NCBI GenBank assembly: GCA_017427185.1
Contig: JAFRTJ010000021.1
Location: 1-45,314 of the forward strand
Origin: Bacteroidaceae bacterium
GTDB taxonomy: Bacteria; Bacteroidota; Bacteroidia; Bacteroidales; Bacteroidaceae
Reading direction: 5' to 3'
DNA: 45,314 nucleotides
This document shows positions 8,158-17,900 of this stretch, piece after piece. Below the pieces are notes generated by a model. It was not told where the DNA came from, made no database searches, and saw nothing but the letters and a program-made list of their open reading frames with translations. The number at the start of each line of letters is the position of its first letter. The stretch's first letter is position 1. A program made the position numbers and the translations under genes.

Positions 8158-9041
8158 TTAATCAGCACCTTTCTGCCGCCTTGGATATAGATTCCCTTTG
8201 TGGGCTTCTGCTCCAGCCTGCGGCCTGAGAGGTCGAAGAGGATGGGAGTTTCGTTTTCAGGCTTTGGAGCCAGCACGTACTTCACCTCGTTGGTCATTCC
8301 TTCAGGGGATGGCCAGACATCATACAGCACCTCGCCATCACGCTCGAAGTGGACGAGCATGGAGCGGTAAGGATGGTTCGGATTACTAATTTTTTTATAA
8401 TAATGATCGTATACTTCTGATGCGTCCAACGGACCGAAGATACAATCTGGCCCAAGCCAAGAGGTAACACCTATTCCTTTTATCAGACACACATCATATT
8501 CGTATTTTTTAGGGGTTTCTGCTCTTTTTACTCTCACCCGCAAATTCGAGTATGTCAGAGATCTTATCCCACCGAAATATCCGTCCTTTTCGTCAACATT
8601 ATTAAGGGAATGCACTCCACCTGCATCTCCAAAAAACAACTGGCTCATAAAAGAATTCATAGATATGAATCTGTGGTAGGAAATAGTCCAGTCAAATCTA
8701 TAGAAAGAGATGGGACCTAAAATTGGAGCTTTAGTTCCTGGCCAGTTTATTGCCGCCATTGTCTCGGCCCCATCCTTTACATAAAACGCCAGAGAATCAG
8801 GGGCATCCTCACGTTTTATGTATACATTGTTAAACGGTTCTTTGTCACCTTTGATTGTTGTCTGACCCTCAACATAAAATTCCCTGACTTCGTAATTGGG
8901 TTGCCCGTCTTCTGAAAACCAATTATCGTATTTCAGCGTGTCCAGCCTAATCTCTGTCCACTTCGTCCCTTCCGGGTAAGTCTGGGCGGCAAGATGCATG
9001 CTTGCCAATAAAATACAGAGGAAAAATGTATATCTTCTCAT
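8154..9041 (-). CDS. Secreted protein of unknown function with sorting tail
   Basis: 295 residues. Signal peptide MRRYTFFLCILLASMHLAA cut before QTYPEG. Core motifs 'YPEGTKWTEIRLDTLKYDNW' and 'YEVREFYVEGQTTI' are shared with the downstream-coded paralogue at 9062-9442 and resemble a small domain found next to BspA repeats in Prevotella and Bacteroides. The C-terminus (ILFDLSGRRLEQKPTKGIYI then GRKVLIK) is nearly identical to that of the BspA protein at 9569-11896. No enzyme motif was seen. Mature N-terminal Gln makes it a likely glutaminyl-cyclase substrate. Function unknown; surface or secreted location is inferred from the signal and tail. Confidence 0.7.
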   Translation of the reverse strand: MRRYTFFLCILLASMHLAAQTYPEGTKWTEIRLDTLKYDNWFSEDGQPNYEVREFYVEGQTTIKGDKEPFNNVYIKREDAPDSLAFYVKDGAETMAAINWPGTKAPILGPISFYRFDWTISYHRFISMNSFMSQLFFGDAGGVHSLNNVDEKDGYFGGIRSLTYSNLRVRVKRAETPKKYEYDVCLIKGIGVTSWLGPDCIFGPLDASEVYDHYYKKISNPNHPYRSMLVHFERDGEVLYDVWPSPEGMTNEVKYVLAPKPENETPILFDLSGRRLEQKPTKGIYIQGGRKVLIK

Positions 9042-9061
9042 AGCTTTGTTTTATTTGAAAA

Positions 9062-9442
9062 TTAAAAATTAATGTCTGAAGGCTTTATCAAAAGTTTTGC
9101 TCCTCTATTTATTTTCACATTCTTTTTGAACTCCATATATTGTGAAGCGGGATCCTCAATTATAAATGCCCAAGAATCTGGTTCTCCCGCAATTCGGGTA
9201 TAAACGCAATTTTCCGTTCTTCCATATCCATCAATCACCACTTGCCCTTTAACATAATAGGTGACAGTTTCATAGTTTGCAACCCAGTTGTCCCCTTCCT
9301 TTGAGAACCAACTGTCATGAGCCAACGTATCAAGGACGAGTTCTGTCCACGTGGTTCCCTCTGGATAAAAACGGGAGTATATTTCATCCTCTGCGACGAT
9401 GATGCTGGGGATAAATACAAGAAATAATAAAATCTTTTTCAT
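9062..9442 (-). CDS. Truncated paralogue of the 295-residue secreted protein
   Basis: 126 residues. Signal peptide MKKILLFLVFIPSIIVA, then 'YPEGTTWTELVLDTLAHDSW' and 'YETVTYYVKGQVVIDGYG', clearly paralogous to the first 100 residues of the product of 8154-9041. The C-terminal half and the sorting tail are missing; it ends KINRGAKLLIKPSDINF, unlike the family. It is either a natural short form or a 3'-truncated copy left after a duplication. It lies 20 bp ahead of its paralogue in the same direction, so both are probably on one transcript. Confidence 0.6.
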   Translation of the reverse strand: MKKILLFLVFIPSIIVAEDEIYSRFYPEGTTWTELVLDTLAHDSWFSKEGDNWVANYETVTYYVKGQVVIDGYGRTENCVYTRIAGEPDSWAFIIEDPASQYMEFKKNVKINRGAKLLIKPSDINF

Positions 9443-9549
9443 GTTGCTTTTTGCTTTAATTGTAATAAACCCTTTTTTGTTTCTCTGCCCCTAAAGACGA
9501 AACAAGCTCCAAAAATGTAACATCAAAAGAGATTTTTTTCATTTCAACC

Positions 9550-9576
9550 GTCAACGTCATCGTTATCGTCAACGTT
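9550..9576. repeat. Hexamer array overlapping the stop codon of the BspA gene
   Basis: Units GTCAAC-GTCATC-GTTATC-GTCAAC-GTT. On the minus strand the stop TGA of the BspA gene is the first unit, followed by in-frame TAA, TGA and TGA. The last residues of that protein are VLIQR instead of the VLIK/VLVK of its relatives, as if the array had replaced the original end. Confidence 0.65.
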
Positions 9577-11896
9577 GAATCAGCACCCTGCCATCCTGGA
9601 TATAGATTCCCTTCTGGGGTTTCTGCTCCAGCCTGCGGCCTGAAAGGTCGAAGAGGATGGGGGGGGCATTCTCTGGTTTTGGAGCCAGCACATACTTCAC
9701 CTCGCTTGGCAAGTCCTCTGCTTTCAACGCCACGATGTTTCCGAAGCCGCTCCAGGGGGCAGTCGTGCGGAAAGCTTCTATCATGTTCTCTGGTACATGT
9801 AGGGTGGCATTCTCGATGGGAGTCATTTCGAATGGATTCCCGTCATGCAGATTGGGTAACCCTTTTGCATCATAATAGAAATCTTTCAGAGAAGAACATT
9901 TTCCGAATGACTCGTGCCCTAACCAGACGACGCTTGAAGGGATGAAGATTGAGGCCAGTTTCTTGCGGCCAAAGAATGACCTGCGTGCAATCCCTGTTAC
10001 GCTTTTGGGAATTACAGTACTGTTGCTTCCTACCCACAGAGTGTTTGTCTCTTTCCAGATGAGCGCATTGCAGTCTTCGCGGGAGTCCCAATATGGGTTT
10101 TCCTCTCTTACCCGAATTTCCTCCAAAGACTCGCAGGAATCAAAGGGACTATCACCAGTGAATATAGAATAGTCAAGGAGTCGCAGAGTGGATGGCAAGT
10201 CTATGGAGACAAGATTCTTGCAGTCGGTGAACGCCAGCTCACGTATTGCCTCCACTCCCTCAGGCACATGGATGCGCTCCACACTCTCACAGCCCAACAA
10301 TACACCCTGTTTTATCTCTTTCATGCCTTCGGGGAAGGTGACTTCCTTCACTTCTTCTCCGTTCGTATACAGGTGATGACCAAAATACAACGGATTGCTG
10401 TAACTCATAGGATATTGAACGTTGAAATACATCTGCCACAGGCAATTCAGGTCGGCAAACTCTACATGGTCAAATTCTGGACATTCGCGGAATCCAGCTT
10501 TTATAAATTTGATTCCCTTACCAAACTTTATAGATTTCAACTTTGGGCAGTTGGCAAATGCAGCCCCTTCCACGCCTTTCACGTCATCGCTCAAGGTAAC
10601 CGAGGTTATGTTGCTCCACATGAAGGCACAAGCACCAACACTTTCCACACCTTCCGGTATATATAGGTCTGTTATCTCTTTGCCGTCAATATAAAGATTG
10701 TGTGCATACCGTAACGGATTCGCATAGTAGTCACCACGGAAGAAGATTCCACACAAACTTTTCACACTGGCATATTCAACCCTTTCCAAACCTGTACATT
10801 CAACAAACGATTCTCCGATTTCCTTTATGCTTTCAGGGAAATGTATGGATTTCAGCCCTGCGCAATACTCAAATACATAATCGCCGATATCGGTCACTCC
10901 CTCTGGAATAACCAGGTCTGTTATCTCTTTGCCATTCACCAGAAGCTTTTTGGTGTACCACAATGGATTGCTGTATTCATTGCCGAACCGGATAGCACAC
11001 AAACTCTCAACGCTTGCAAAATCAACTTTTTCAATAGACATCTGATTAGCCGAATAAAAATCCTTATTGAAGCAATCCTGGCCGATTGTTCGAATAGTGG
11101 ATGGCATGCTTATCTCCTTGATTGACGAACAACCATAGAATGCCCGTTCACCGATGGATGTTACACCTTCAGGCAGGTCCAGTTTACAAATTCCTGTACA
11201 TCTCTGGAAGGCTTTTGCTCCTATCTTGCGCAGGCTGTTTGAAAGCGACATCGATGTTATGCCCGAGCAAGCGGAGAATGCTTCTGCTCCAATTTCACTC
11301 AGGCTTGCCGAAAGCGTCAGCGATGTGATGCCTGGGCAGCCGTTGAAGGCATAATCCCCGATTTTCGTTATGCCATCAGGTATTGTCAGATCTGTAATCT
11401 TCTTTCCGTTTATGTACAAGTTCTGTGAGCAGGAAAGAGGATTGGCTTTATCGTTAGCAAAGGCAATGGAACACAGGCTTTCTATGGATTGGAAATCAGC
11501 ATATTCCAGATTACAACCATTAAAGGATGAGGAACCTATCTCTTCCACGTTGGCAGGGATACGAATGGAGGTAAGACTCGTACAGCCGGAGAAGACATTA
11601 CTTTCGATCCAACTGACCATATTTCCTATTGTTATAGATTTCAGCTTCTTGCATTGAGAAAAGGCACTGGAATTAATTCTGGTTACGGGATATGATTCGC
11701 CATCAACCTCTATTGCATCAGGAATGACGAATGTCTCAATATTGTCACGGTCAACAGGTTTCACCAAAGTTGCCACAAGCTTATTTGCTCTATTTGTACC
11801 GTAGTAGTACTGAATCCCGTCAATCACTATTCTTGTGGCTTCTGCATGCGAAAAGACCATACAGGCCATGATTAGGGTGCATAGTATTTTCTTCAT
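9569..11896 (-). CDS. BspA-type leucine-rich-repeat surface protein
   Basis: 775 residues. Signal peptide MKKILCTLIMACMVFSHAEA. LRRs of the BspA type run from about 60 to 725 (ITIGNMVSWIESNVFSGC, LDLPEGVTSIGERAFYGC). A longer super-repeat of about 90-120 residues occurs four times: a 'SLCxIxFxxxxxNPL' segment, then 'LYINGKKITDLTIPDGI' and LRR units. The C-terminal tail is LFDLSGRRLEQKPQKGIYIQ. BspA of Tannerella forsythia binds fibronectin and fibrinogen and the family is generally adhesive; that function here is inferred. A region near residue 715 (NATLHVPENMIEAF, APWSGFGNIVALKAED) is also present in the serpin fusion, so the two share ancestry. A minus-strand -7 element lies at 11984-11991. 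Confidence 0.85.
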   Translation of the reverse strand: MKKILCTLIMACMVFSHAEATRIVIDGIQYYYGTNRANKLVATLVKPVDRDNIETFVIPDAIEVDGESYPVTRINSSAFSQCKKLKSITIGNMVSWIESNVFSGCTSLTSIRIPANVEEIGSSSFNGCNLEYADFQSIESLCSIAFANDKANPLSCSQNLYINGKKITDLTIPDGITKIGDYAFNGCPGITSLTLSASLSEIGAEAFSACSGITSMSLSNSLRKIGAKAFQRCTGICKLDLPEGVTSIGERAFYGCSSIKEISMPSTIRTIGQDCFNKDFYSANQMSIEKVDFASVESLCAIRFGNEYSNPLWYTKKLLVNGKEITDLVIPEGVTDIGDYVFEYCAGLKSIHFPESIKEIGESFVECTGLERVEYASVKSLCGIFFRGDYYANPLRYAHNLYIDGKEITDLYIPEGVESVGACAFMWSNITSVTLSDDVKGVEGAAFANCPKLKSIKFGKGIKFIKAGFRECPEFDHVEFADLNCLWQMYFNVQYPMSYSNPLYFGHHLYTNGEEVKEVTFPEGMKEIKQGVLLGCESVERIHVPEGVEAIRELAFTDCKNLVSIDLPSTLRLLDYSIFTGDSPFDSCESLEEIRVREENPYWDSREDCNALIWKETNTLWVGSNSTVIPKSVTGIARRSFFGRKKLASIFIPSSVVWLGHESFGKCSSLKDFYYDAKGLPNLHDGNPFEMTPIENATLHVPENMIEAFRTTAPWSGFGNIVALKAEDLPSEVKYVLAPKPENAPPILFDLSGRRLEQKPQKGIYIQDGRVLIQR

Positions 11897-11983
11897 AACT
11901 CTATTAAATATCTAAATTATCAATTTCGCTATTCCGTTTGTTGAATCTTATTTATGTGTGGTATGTAGTCCAGAATGCAATCG

Positions 11984-11991
11984 CAAAGATA
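11984..11991 (-). promoter_or_regulatory. Candidate -7 element for the BspA gene
   Basis: TATCTTTG on the minus strand, matching TANNTTTG, 88 bases ahead of the ATG. A TTTG (12016-12019) lies upstream with 24 bp spacing, longer than usual, so the promoter is only partly convincing. Confidence 0.4.
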
Positions 11992-12051
11992 AACAATAAT
12001 CTGAAAACTACCATACAAACTTAAAGAAAACACTTCGTTTTTAAGAAATGG

Positions 12052-12318
12052 TCAATTATTTTCAATTATTAATTTTCCTCCACTCTTGCATTTAAAATGT
12101 CCTTTTACGAGAGTACGCAGTTTGCTTTTTATCCTGAGTGTTCCTCCGTTTTCTATTATGACACTTCCATTCGGCTTTTCTGAGGTCACACCTCCACCAC
12201 TACCTCCATCATCCCCAGGCCCGTCATAAATGGGTTGGAAAAAAAGAGTGTCGGCAACTGCTCCATTCGCATTCATTATGGAGAATAACCCAATGAGTAA
12301 GAAAATAATCTTTTTCAT
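12052..12318 (-). CDS. Small secreted protein with Gly/Asp-rich linker
   Basis: 88 residues from the ATG at 12318 (an in-frame ATG nine codons earlier lacks a signal-like start). Signal peptide MKKIIFLLIGLFSIMNANGA. It is followed by a flexible stretch YDGPGDDGGSGGG, then two short beta-helix-like rungs (GSVIIENGGTLRI and CKSGGKLIIENN). It has its own textbook promoter (12379-12410) with a leader of about 55 nt. I do not recognise the family; the rungs resemble the repetitive 'nGgtLxI' pattern of Bacteroidetes beta-helix surface proteins, of which this could be a minimal or truncated member. It lies between the broken regulator gene and the BspA gene. Confidence 0.55.
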   Translation of the reverse strand: MKKIIFLLIGLFSIMNANGAVADTLFFQPIYDGPGDDGGSGGGVTSEKPNGSVIIENGGTLRIKSKLRTLVKGHFKCKSGGKLIIENN

Positions 12319-12378
12319 GTTTCTTTGTGCTTTTTGGTTAATCATTTGTTTTTTGCATTTTCATCGTGTTTTGTTTCG

Positions 12379-12410
12379 CAAAAATAGGGGTAATCTCCCT
12401 CTTTTCCAAA
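12379..12410 (-). promoter_or_regulatory. Textbook Bacteroidetes promoter for the small secreted protein
   Basis: On the minus strand TTTG (12407-12410), 20 bp, TATTTTTG (12379-12386). Both boxes and the spacing match the Bacteroidetes consensus. The predicted start of transcription is near 12372, about 55 bases ahead of the ATG at 12318. Confidence 0.7.
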
Positions 12411-12488
12411 CGAATCGGGAAAAACGATACAACAAAAATAAAACAAATTAGAAAACTGCCACATATGAATGAGGCATGGCATCGTAAG

Positions 12489-12528
12489 GAACTTGTTCGG
12501 TATCAGTTGTTTAGAAGCGAACAAGTTC
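12489..12528 (-). terminator. Hairpin downstream of the regulator gene
   Basis: Perfect 11 bp stem GAACTTGTTCG (12489-12499) with CGAACAAGTTC (12518-12528), and an 18-base loop. It lies 37 bases past the restored stop codon at 12565 of the regulator. No U-run follows on the minus strand, so it is a possible factor-dependent terminator or 3' stabiliser. Confidence 0.35.
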
Positions 12529-12564
12529 TGCCGGAATGTTGAAAAGAGTGGGAAAGGGCGTTGG

Positions 12565-14534
12565 CTATGTGATTTGCAAGATTATCTTGTCAAAATCCTT
12601 GGTTCCCCCTTCCATATCGAAGATTTTCTTCAACAGTCTCTTTCTTCGTATGGAGACCGTGTTATAGGCAAGGTCCAGCAAGGATTCTATCTCCGTTGGC
12701 TCGAAGCGAGCCTTACGAGCGGGCAGATGCGATATTCCTCTTCGTTGATAAACTTATGGCTATGGGTTCTGGAGTAAAAGTTAGGGTAAGTTTCCTCTAT
12801 GGTCTTGGTCAAGTTTTCCCATTCTTCCTTTGTGGGAGACTGCTTCATTCCGGAGGTCAGGAACTGTCTGAAGGGAGCAAGGACAGGCGAATCCCTCAGT
12901 TGCTCGTCCTTCTCTTTGGTGCTTGAGGGCAGAAGAATCCTTTCCAGTTCCTCTATTCTGCCGTTTCTTTCGTTGATGATTCCCCGAAGTTCCTCCTGCA
13001 CAGAGAGGTTTTCCCTCTCTCTCGCTGCGAGCTGTTCTGCCTTGCTCCGTTCCTCTGCGAGGGACTCTTCTATCCTGTTCCTTTCCTGTATGAGCAGGTC
13101 GTTTCGCGCCTGTTCCTCGGCAAGCATCTGTTCCTTGCGGGACTTTTCTTCCATAAGGCGCTCTATCTCCTGCTGGGTTTCCTGTTGGGCCGTCTTTATC
13201 CCGCTGATTTCCTTTATAAGACTTTCTGTCTGGCTCTCTGCAGCCTGTCTGCTGGAAATTATGTGGGATAATTCCATTTCCAGGTTTTTTATTCTTTCCT
13301 CCTTTTTGCTTCTCAGATGGTACCACAGGGCTGCGGCAAGGAAGAAAACGGTGGCAAAGAGGGCCAGCAGGGAAACGATGATCTTTTTCCTCTTGGCAGC
13401 CTTCCTGCTCTCTTCCTTGGCAATCTTCTGCTCCACGCTGTAGTCGTAGAGGGCTGCCATCTGCAGGGTTGTATTCCCCGTTTCCTCGTGGTAACGCCTT
13501 TCTTTCTCGGTGGTATAAAGTGCGGTGTATTTCAGCACGGAATCCAATAGATGCTTTATTCCATACACATCTGCAAGACTGCTGTATATCAGCAGTGCAT
13601 TGTTGTTTAGGTCAATGTCAGGCAATGCTTTCCTGAAAGCGATTTCAGCTGAATCAACGTCGGCAACTTTCAGATAATATTTTCCTCTATAATAATGAAG
13701 TATGCCTCTTCCTCCTAAAAGCGACTTTGATGCAGGAACCAACAAGGAGTCGTTTTCCATGCAATCCAAGTAGTATTTCGCCTTATCGCATTCTCCTAAA
13801 GCCAAATACGATTTCACATAAAAGATCATGATAATCAGGGCATTCTTCTTGAACCCATGCTGAAGGTAAGCATCGTGAACCAGAGAGGTCTTCTCTATGC
13901 ATTCTCTGTATTTTCCAGCATTGTATAAATAGTTGCACTCCTGTTCTTCCAACATGAGTGCCGACAGGGTGTCGCCTATTTGCCATGCTAACTGCTTGGC
14001 AATGGAATCTTCTTTCTTTTCGAGTTCTTCCAGACGAAGTCGCAGATACAGTTCTCCCATCTGGGAATGCACACGCATCAGAGTGGAGAGGTCGCAGGCG
14101 GAGGAAGAGGTGTCAGCTTGGGCGGTGGCCTGCTGGTACTGCTCCAAGGCTCGCGGTGCGCTTCCCATGTCGCGGTAGGCGCACCCAAGCACGTAGTGGG
14201 CAAGCATGCACTGGTTGGCATCCCCGTGGCGGTCGAAGTAGTGGGCCACCTCCAGCATCGCACTGCCCGAGGTGAATTTGACGTAGGCCTTGTTCATCGC
14301 CTTGCCTCGCAGCAGCTCCAGATACATGCGGTTAAACTCGTCGAAACCTTCATTCCCCAAGGTGTCGAGGATGGCAAGCGCAGAGTCGGGGCAGGCATCT
14401 ACTAGGCTATCTAGTTCCACCAGTCGGCTGGCGACTCTGTGGTGATCCGCACAAGCCACGAGCAGCCCCAAAGCAAAGAACGGAAACAGAATGGCGAGCT
14501 TCCCTCTTCTCACAGTTCCTTTTAAGTCCTTCAT
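12565..14534 (-). pseudogene. Lipoprotein-TPR-TM-coiled-coil-HTH regulator, frameshifted
   Basis: The undisturbed frame (12687-14534) gives 615 residues: a lipoprotein-like signal ending LLVAC (Cys28), TPR-like helices about 30-380, one membrane segment about 384-406 (IIVSLLALFATVFFLAAALW), a long charged coiled coil about 410-540, then a conserved C-terminal region that breaks off at LVRLASSQRR. Shifting frame near 12705-12710 recovers the expected continuation, 'RFEPTEIESLLDLAYNTVSI' then 'RRKRLLKKIFDMEGG', ending at 12565. This is the helix-turn-helix typical of Bacteroidales membrane regulators of this layout. One base is missing after CTC. Such proteins are thought to sense in the periplasm and bind DNA inside. 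With the shift the HTH is lost. A sequencing error is the main alternative. Confidence 0.75.
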
Positions 14535-14822
14535 AGCGAAAAGTTACAAAGAAACGAACATAGCGCAAAACAATTCCCCCTGATTTTTTCTTCGTTGAGT
14601 ATCATCTTTGGGACATTTCCTCCTTTTTCGTCGAGTACGTTTGTTTCTGACGAAAAAAAAGTTTGATGTAAAAAAAAATTTTTGGTGGTTTGAGGAGATT
14701 GGACGTTTGGTGGTTTGGGGAAGTTTGTCAAGGTCATCGTCATCGTCAAGGTCATCGTCAATCTAGTCGTTTAGGGAGAGGGGCTCGAGCGCTCTAAAGG
14801 GGAAGCTGCAAGGTTTGCTACG
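14535..14822. other. Intergenic region with hexamer array and A/T-rich leader
   Basis: No gene supported. It holds the presumed promoter region of the regulator gene (no exact TANNTTTG found), several 'TTTGGTGGTTTG' direct repeats around 14681-14720, and the hexamer array 14727-14763. A 76-codon leftward frame starting MTMTLTMTMTLT is just the hexamer array read in one frame and is not called. Confidence 0.5.
14727..14763. repeat. Hexamer array (GTCAAG/GTCATC), longest in the window
   Basis: Six consecutive units: GTCAAG, GTCATC, GTCATC, GTCAAG, GTCATC, GTCAAT. It lies between the terminator of the GLUG gene and the start of the regulator gene. Confidence 0.65.
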
Positions 14823-14864
14823 AAAAAAAAGAGAAGGCGTCTGGAAGTAATCCAAACGCCCTCT
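14823..14864 (-). terminator. Intrinsic terminator of the GLUG-protein gene
   Basis: Imperfect stem AAGAGAAGGCGTCTGG with CCAAACGCCCTCTT and a short loop, followed on the minus strand by a run of eight T (14823-14830). It lies about 45 bases past the stop codon at 14909. Confidence 0.65.
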
Positions 14865-14908
14865 TATGTCAAGAGTGTCTCACAGTGGAGACTTTCGCTT
14901 CTTCAGGT

Positions 14909-17900
14909 TTACTTGATCAGGTACTTGTGGCGACCAATGATGTAGAGACCCTTCAGGCCACGCAGATCCTTGGCGGTTGCATTCTCCTTAACCAAACGGC
15001 CATCGATGCTGTAAACATTACCGTTAGCACCCTTCTCCATATCCTCGATGGTGATATCTTCGATAGCATCGGGGTTCGTATTGGTGTACTCGCCCAGGTT
15101 GTAGTATACAATGGCTGTGCCAAACAGTTTTGGATGAGCATCCACACCCAGATGCTGGAACCAAACGGGATCCTCTGTATTATTGTTGTTCAAGGTATAG
15201 GTGAGAGCACCGTTTGCCAAACTGTTGTCAAGGATGGTACCTACCTGATTTCCATACTTGGACCAGCAGTTGTTTGTGTTCACACTACCGCAGCGAGCGA
15301 AGTATTTTGCATCGCTCTCAGGACCAGTAACCTGGCTGATAGACCATGAGTTGTTGATCTCGCCATTAGAACCTACCCATCCAGAGATGGCACCTGACTC
15401 GTTGGCACCAGTGACAGCACCTGTAGAGTAGCAGTTGTCGATATGGATGGTTGCGCTGGAACTCATACAGCATCCGAAGACGCCACCTGCATTCTGCTGG
15501 GCTGTGGTCACAGTACCTTCGTTACCAATGTTTCTCATGTAGAGATCGCCCTCTACACCACCCTTAGACTCACCGATGGCACCAGCGAACTTGGTTCCAG
15601 AGATAGAGCAGGTGTTGTCGAGCACGAAGTTCTCGATAACTGCAGGAGGAGCCACCAAGCCAAACAGACCTACACCACCGTCTTCGATACCGCTGTCGAT
15701 GTTGAGGTTGCTGAACTTGTGACCCTGTCCGTCGAAGTGACCAACATAATAGTTGTCAGCGGTTCCGATAGGATTGAGGTTGATACCTGTCATGTCGATG
15801 TCTGCTGTCAGAACAGCATTAGCATTGGTGGTACCAGCGTTAACCAGAGCGCTGAACCATACGAGGTTGAGATCGTTGCCAATCTGGTAAACACCGTCTA
15901 TAGCAGGAGCAGAGATGGTGTTGTTCTTCAGGGCTTCAATGTTGCGAGCTTGCTCGAGAGTGTAAGAACCTTCATCGAATGCCTTCCAGCAGTCTGCAGC
16001 AAGAGCTTCCATTTCGCCAGCCTCTTCCTCAGACATTCTGCCAGCAGGAACTAAATTCCATGCTACGTCATTGAGTGACTCTGCCATAGAAACCATATTG
16101 ATGTAAGCCTCTTTGCAGTCATAAACTTCCTGGAAGAGTTCTGAGAACTTCTGGATGATAGCGTACTTAGCTTCTGCGTCAGCAGCGCCAGCAATAGCTT
16201 CCAATGTTTCTTGGAGAGCATCCTTGGTGGCCTGAGAGAAGTTGGGATACAGGTTGTAGTCATCGCCATTGCTGAACTGATAGTTGTTGAGGATGGTGTT
16301 TGCACGAGCTGACATGCAAGCCAAGACATCGTCCAAAGCATCGGTAGCCTCGTCCATCTCACCACGATAAATCAGGTGAATGTTACCAAAGCCAAGCCAG
16401 TCGTTAGCCACTTTGCGTGTACCCATGTTCTTGATACCCAGTTTCAGGGTTCCATCGGTAACGTTGACCAGCAGGCTGTTACGGTAACGGTCAGCATTGA
16501 TAGCATAACAAAGACCCGTAGGACCATGAGCAACGTATCCAATCACATTGCCTTCCTCGTCTGTTACATTCAGGTCGGTGGTTCCATTGGGATCGAGATA
16601 GCAGTTGACTCCATCTACGGCATCCTCTACGGGGATGTAATCCTCGATGTCAGCCTGGAAGTAGTTCTGCAGGTCGTTCATGTAGAAGGTGGCTGCATAG
16701 TTGTTGCCCTTTGGATCCTGATAGGGACGGAATGCACCATTAATCTGCAGCTCATAAACACCGTTCTGGAGGTCAGTCAGTGTCTGATACATATCCATGG
16801 TGGTAGCCCAGCATTCAGCAGCACGATAGTTGTCGTTGGAACCAGTACCTGTACCAGTCTTGCCTTCCCATCCACCAAAGTCACCGCTGGCACCACCGAA
16901 TCCACTGACGAAGGTGGGGTTCTGGATCAGAGCGGTAACATCAGTACCGGGCAGGATGCTGCCACGTACAGCTGCGTCAATCATTTGGTTGATATAGTCA
17001 ATCTCTGCAGCCAGTTCCTCCTCGTTGAGTACTTGCTCAGCCAAAATGTAGCCAGCAGCGCCATTGGGATAGGTTCCAGGAGCCTCATCGAGTTCCAAAT
17101 AGTCACCCAGGAAGTCACGTGCTGCACCAGTGATGTCAGCACCTTCACCCTCAAGGTAAGCGAGAGTTTCAGTTACCTTCTTTGAGTATGCGGCGTATGC
17201 AGCTTCGCTCTTCACAACCGCTTCTTTCTTAGCAGCCAGCTCTGCGTAAGCAGCGGCAAACTCGGCCATGGATGAAAGACTTGTCAAGCCATCGAGACCA
17301 GCAGCGTAATCCTCAACGAGAGTGCGCTGTGCAGTCACGTTATCGCAATAGTTCCGTTCTGCTTCAGTGTAAGCCTTGACGAACGTCTGATAGGTCTCAG
17401 CATCGTGAACATCAGCAATGTTGTCGTTAGCCTTATAGACAACACCATGTGTGGTGTCGAGTACGGGATGGAGATCCTCACCAATGGTTTGATACCAAGA
17501 GGGATTTACGAATGATTCTCCATTGAGCAGCCAAGCCAGCTCACCATTGGCAACCTGATCTTCGGTAATGAGAGGAACTTGGTTGCCATACAGAGAATAG
17601 CAACTGGTTACAGCAGGATCACTACCATGGCGAGCTGCGTAACGTTCTTGGCTTTCGGTACCGGATACCTCGCTAGTGGACCAGCAACCAGTGACAACAG
17701 CGTTATCACCTAACCAGCCAGAAAGCTGAGCACTCTCACCGCCACCGCTGATGGGACCAGTAGTGTAGCAGTTGGTAATATGGAAGGTAGCGCTGGAACT
17801 CATGCAGCATCCGATGATACCGCCAGCATTGACACCACCTGTACTGACAGAACCCTCGTTACCCAAATTGGTCATGGTAATAGTGCCACTAACACCACCG

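Noticed and set aside
12469..12777. 102-codon plus-strand frame
   Set aside because: It is antisense to the frameshifted HTH region of the regulator, whose minus-strand coding sense is clear.
14531..14761. 76-codon frame starting MTMTLTMTMTLT
   Set aside because: It is the hexamer array read as Met-Thr codons followed by A/T-rich non-coding DNA.
16376..17185. 269-codon plus-strand frame opposite the GLUG gene
   Set aside because: Antisense to a well supported helical and lectin-like region; no start signal and no family resemblance.
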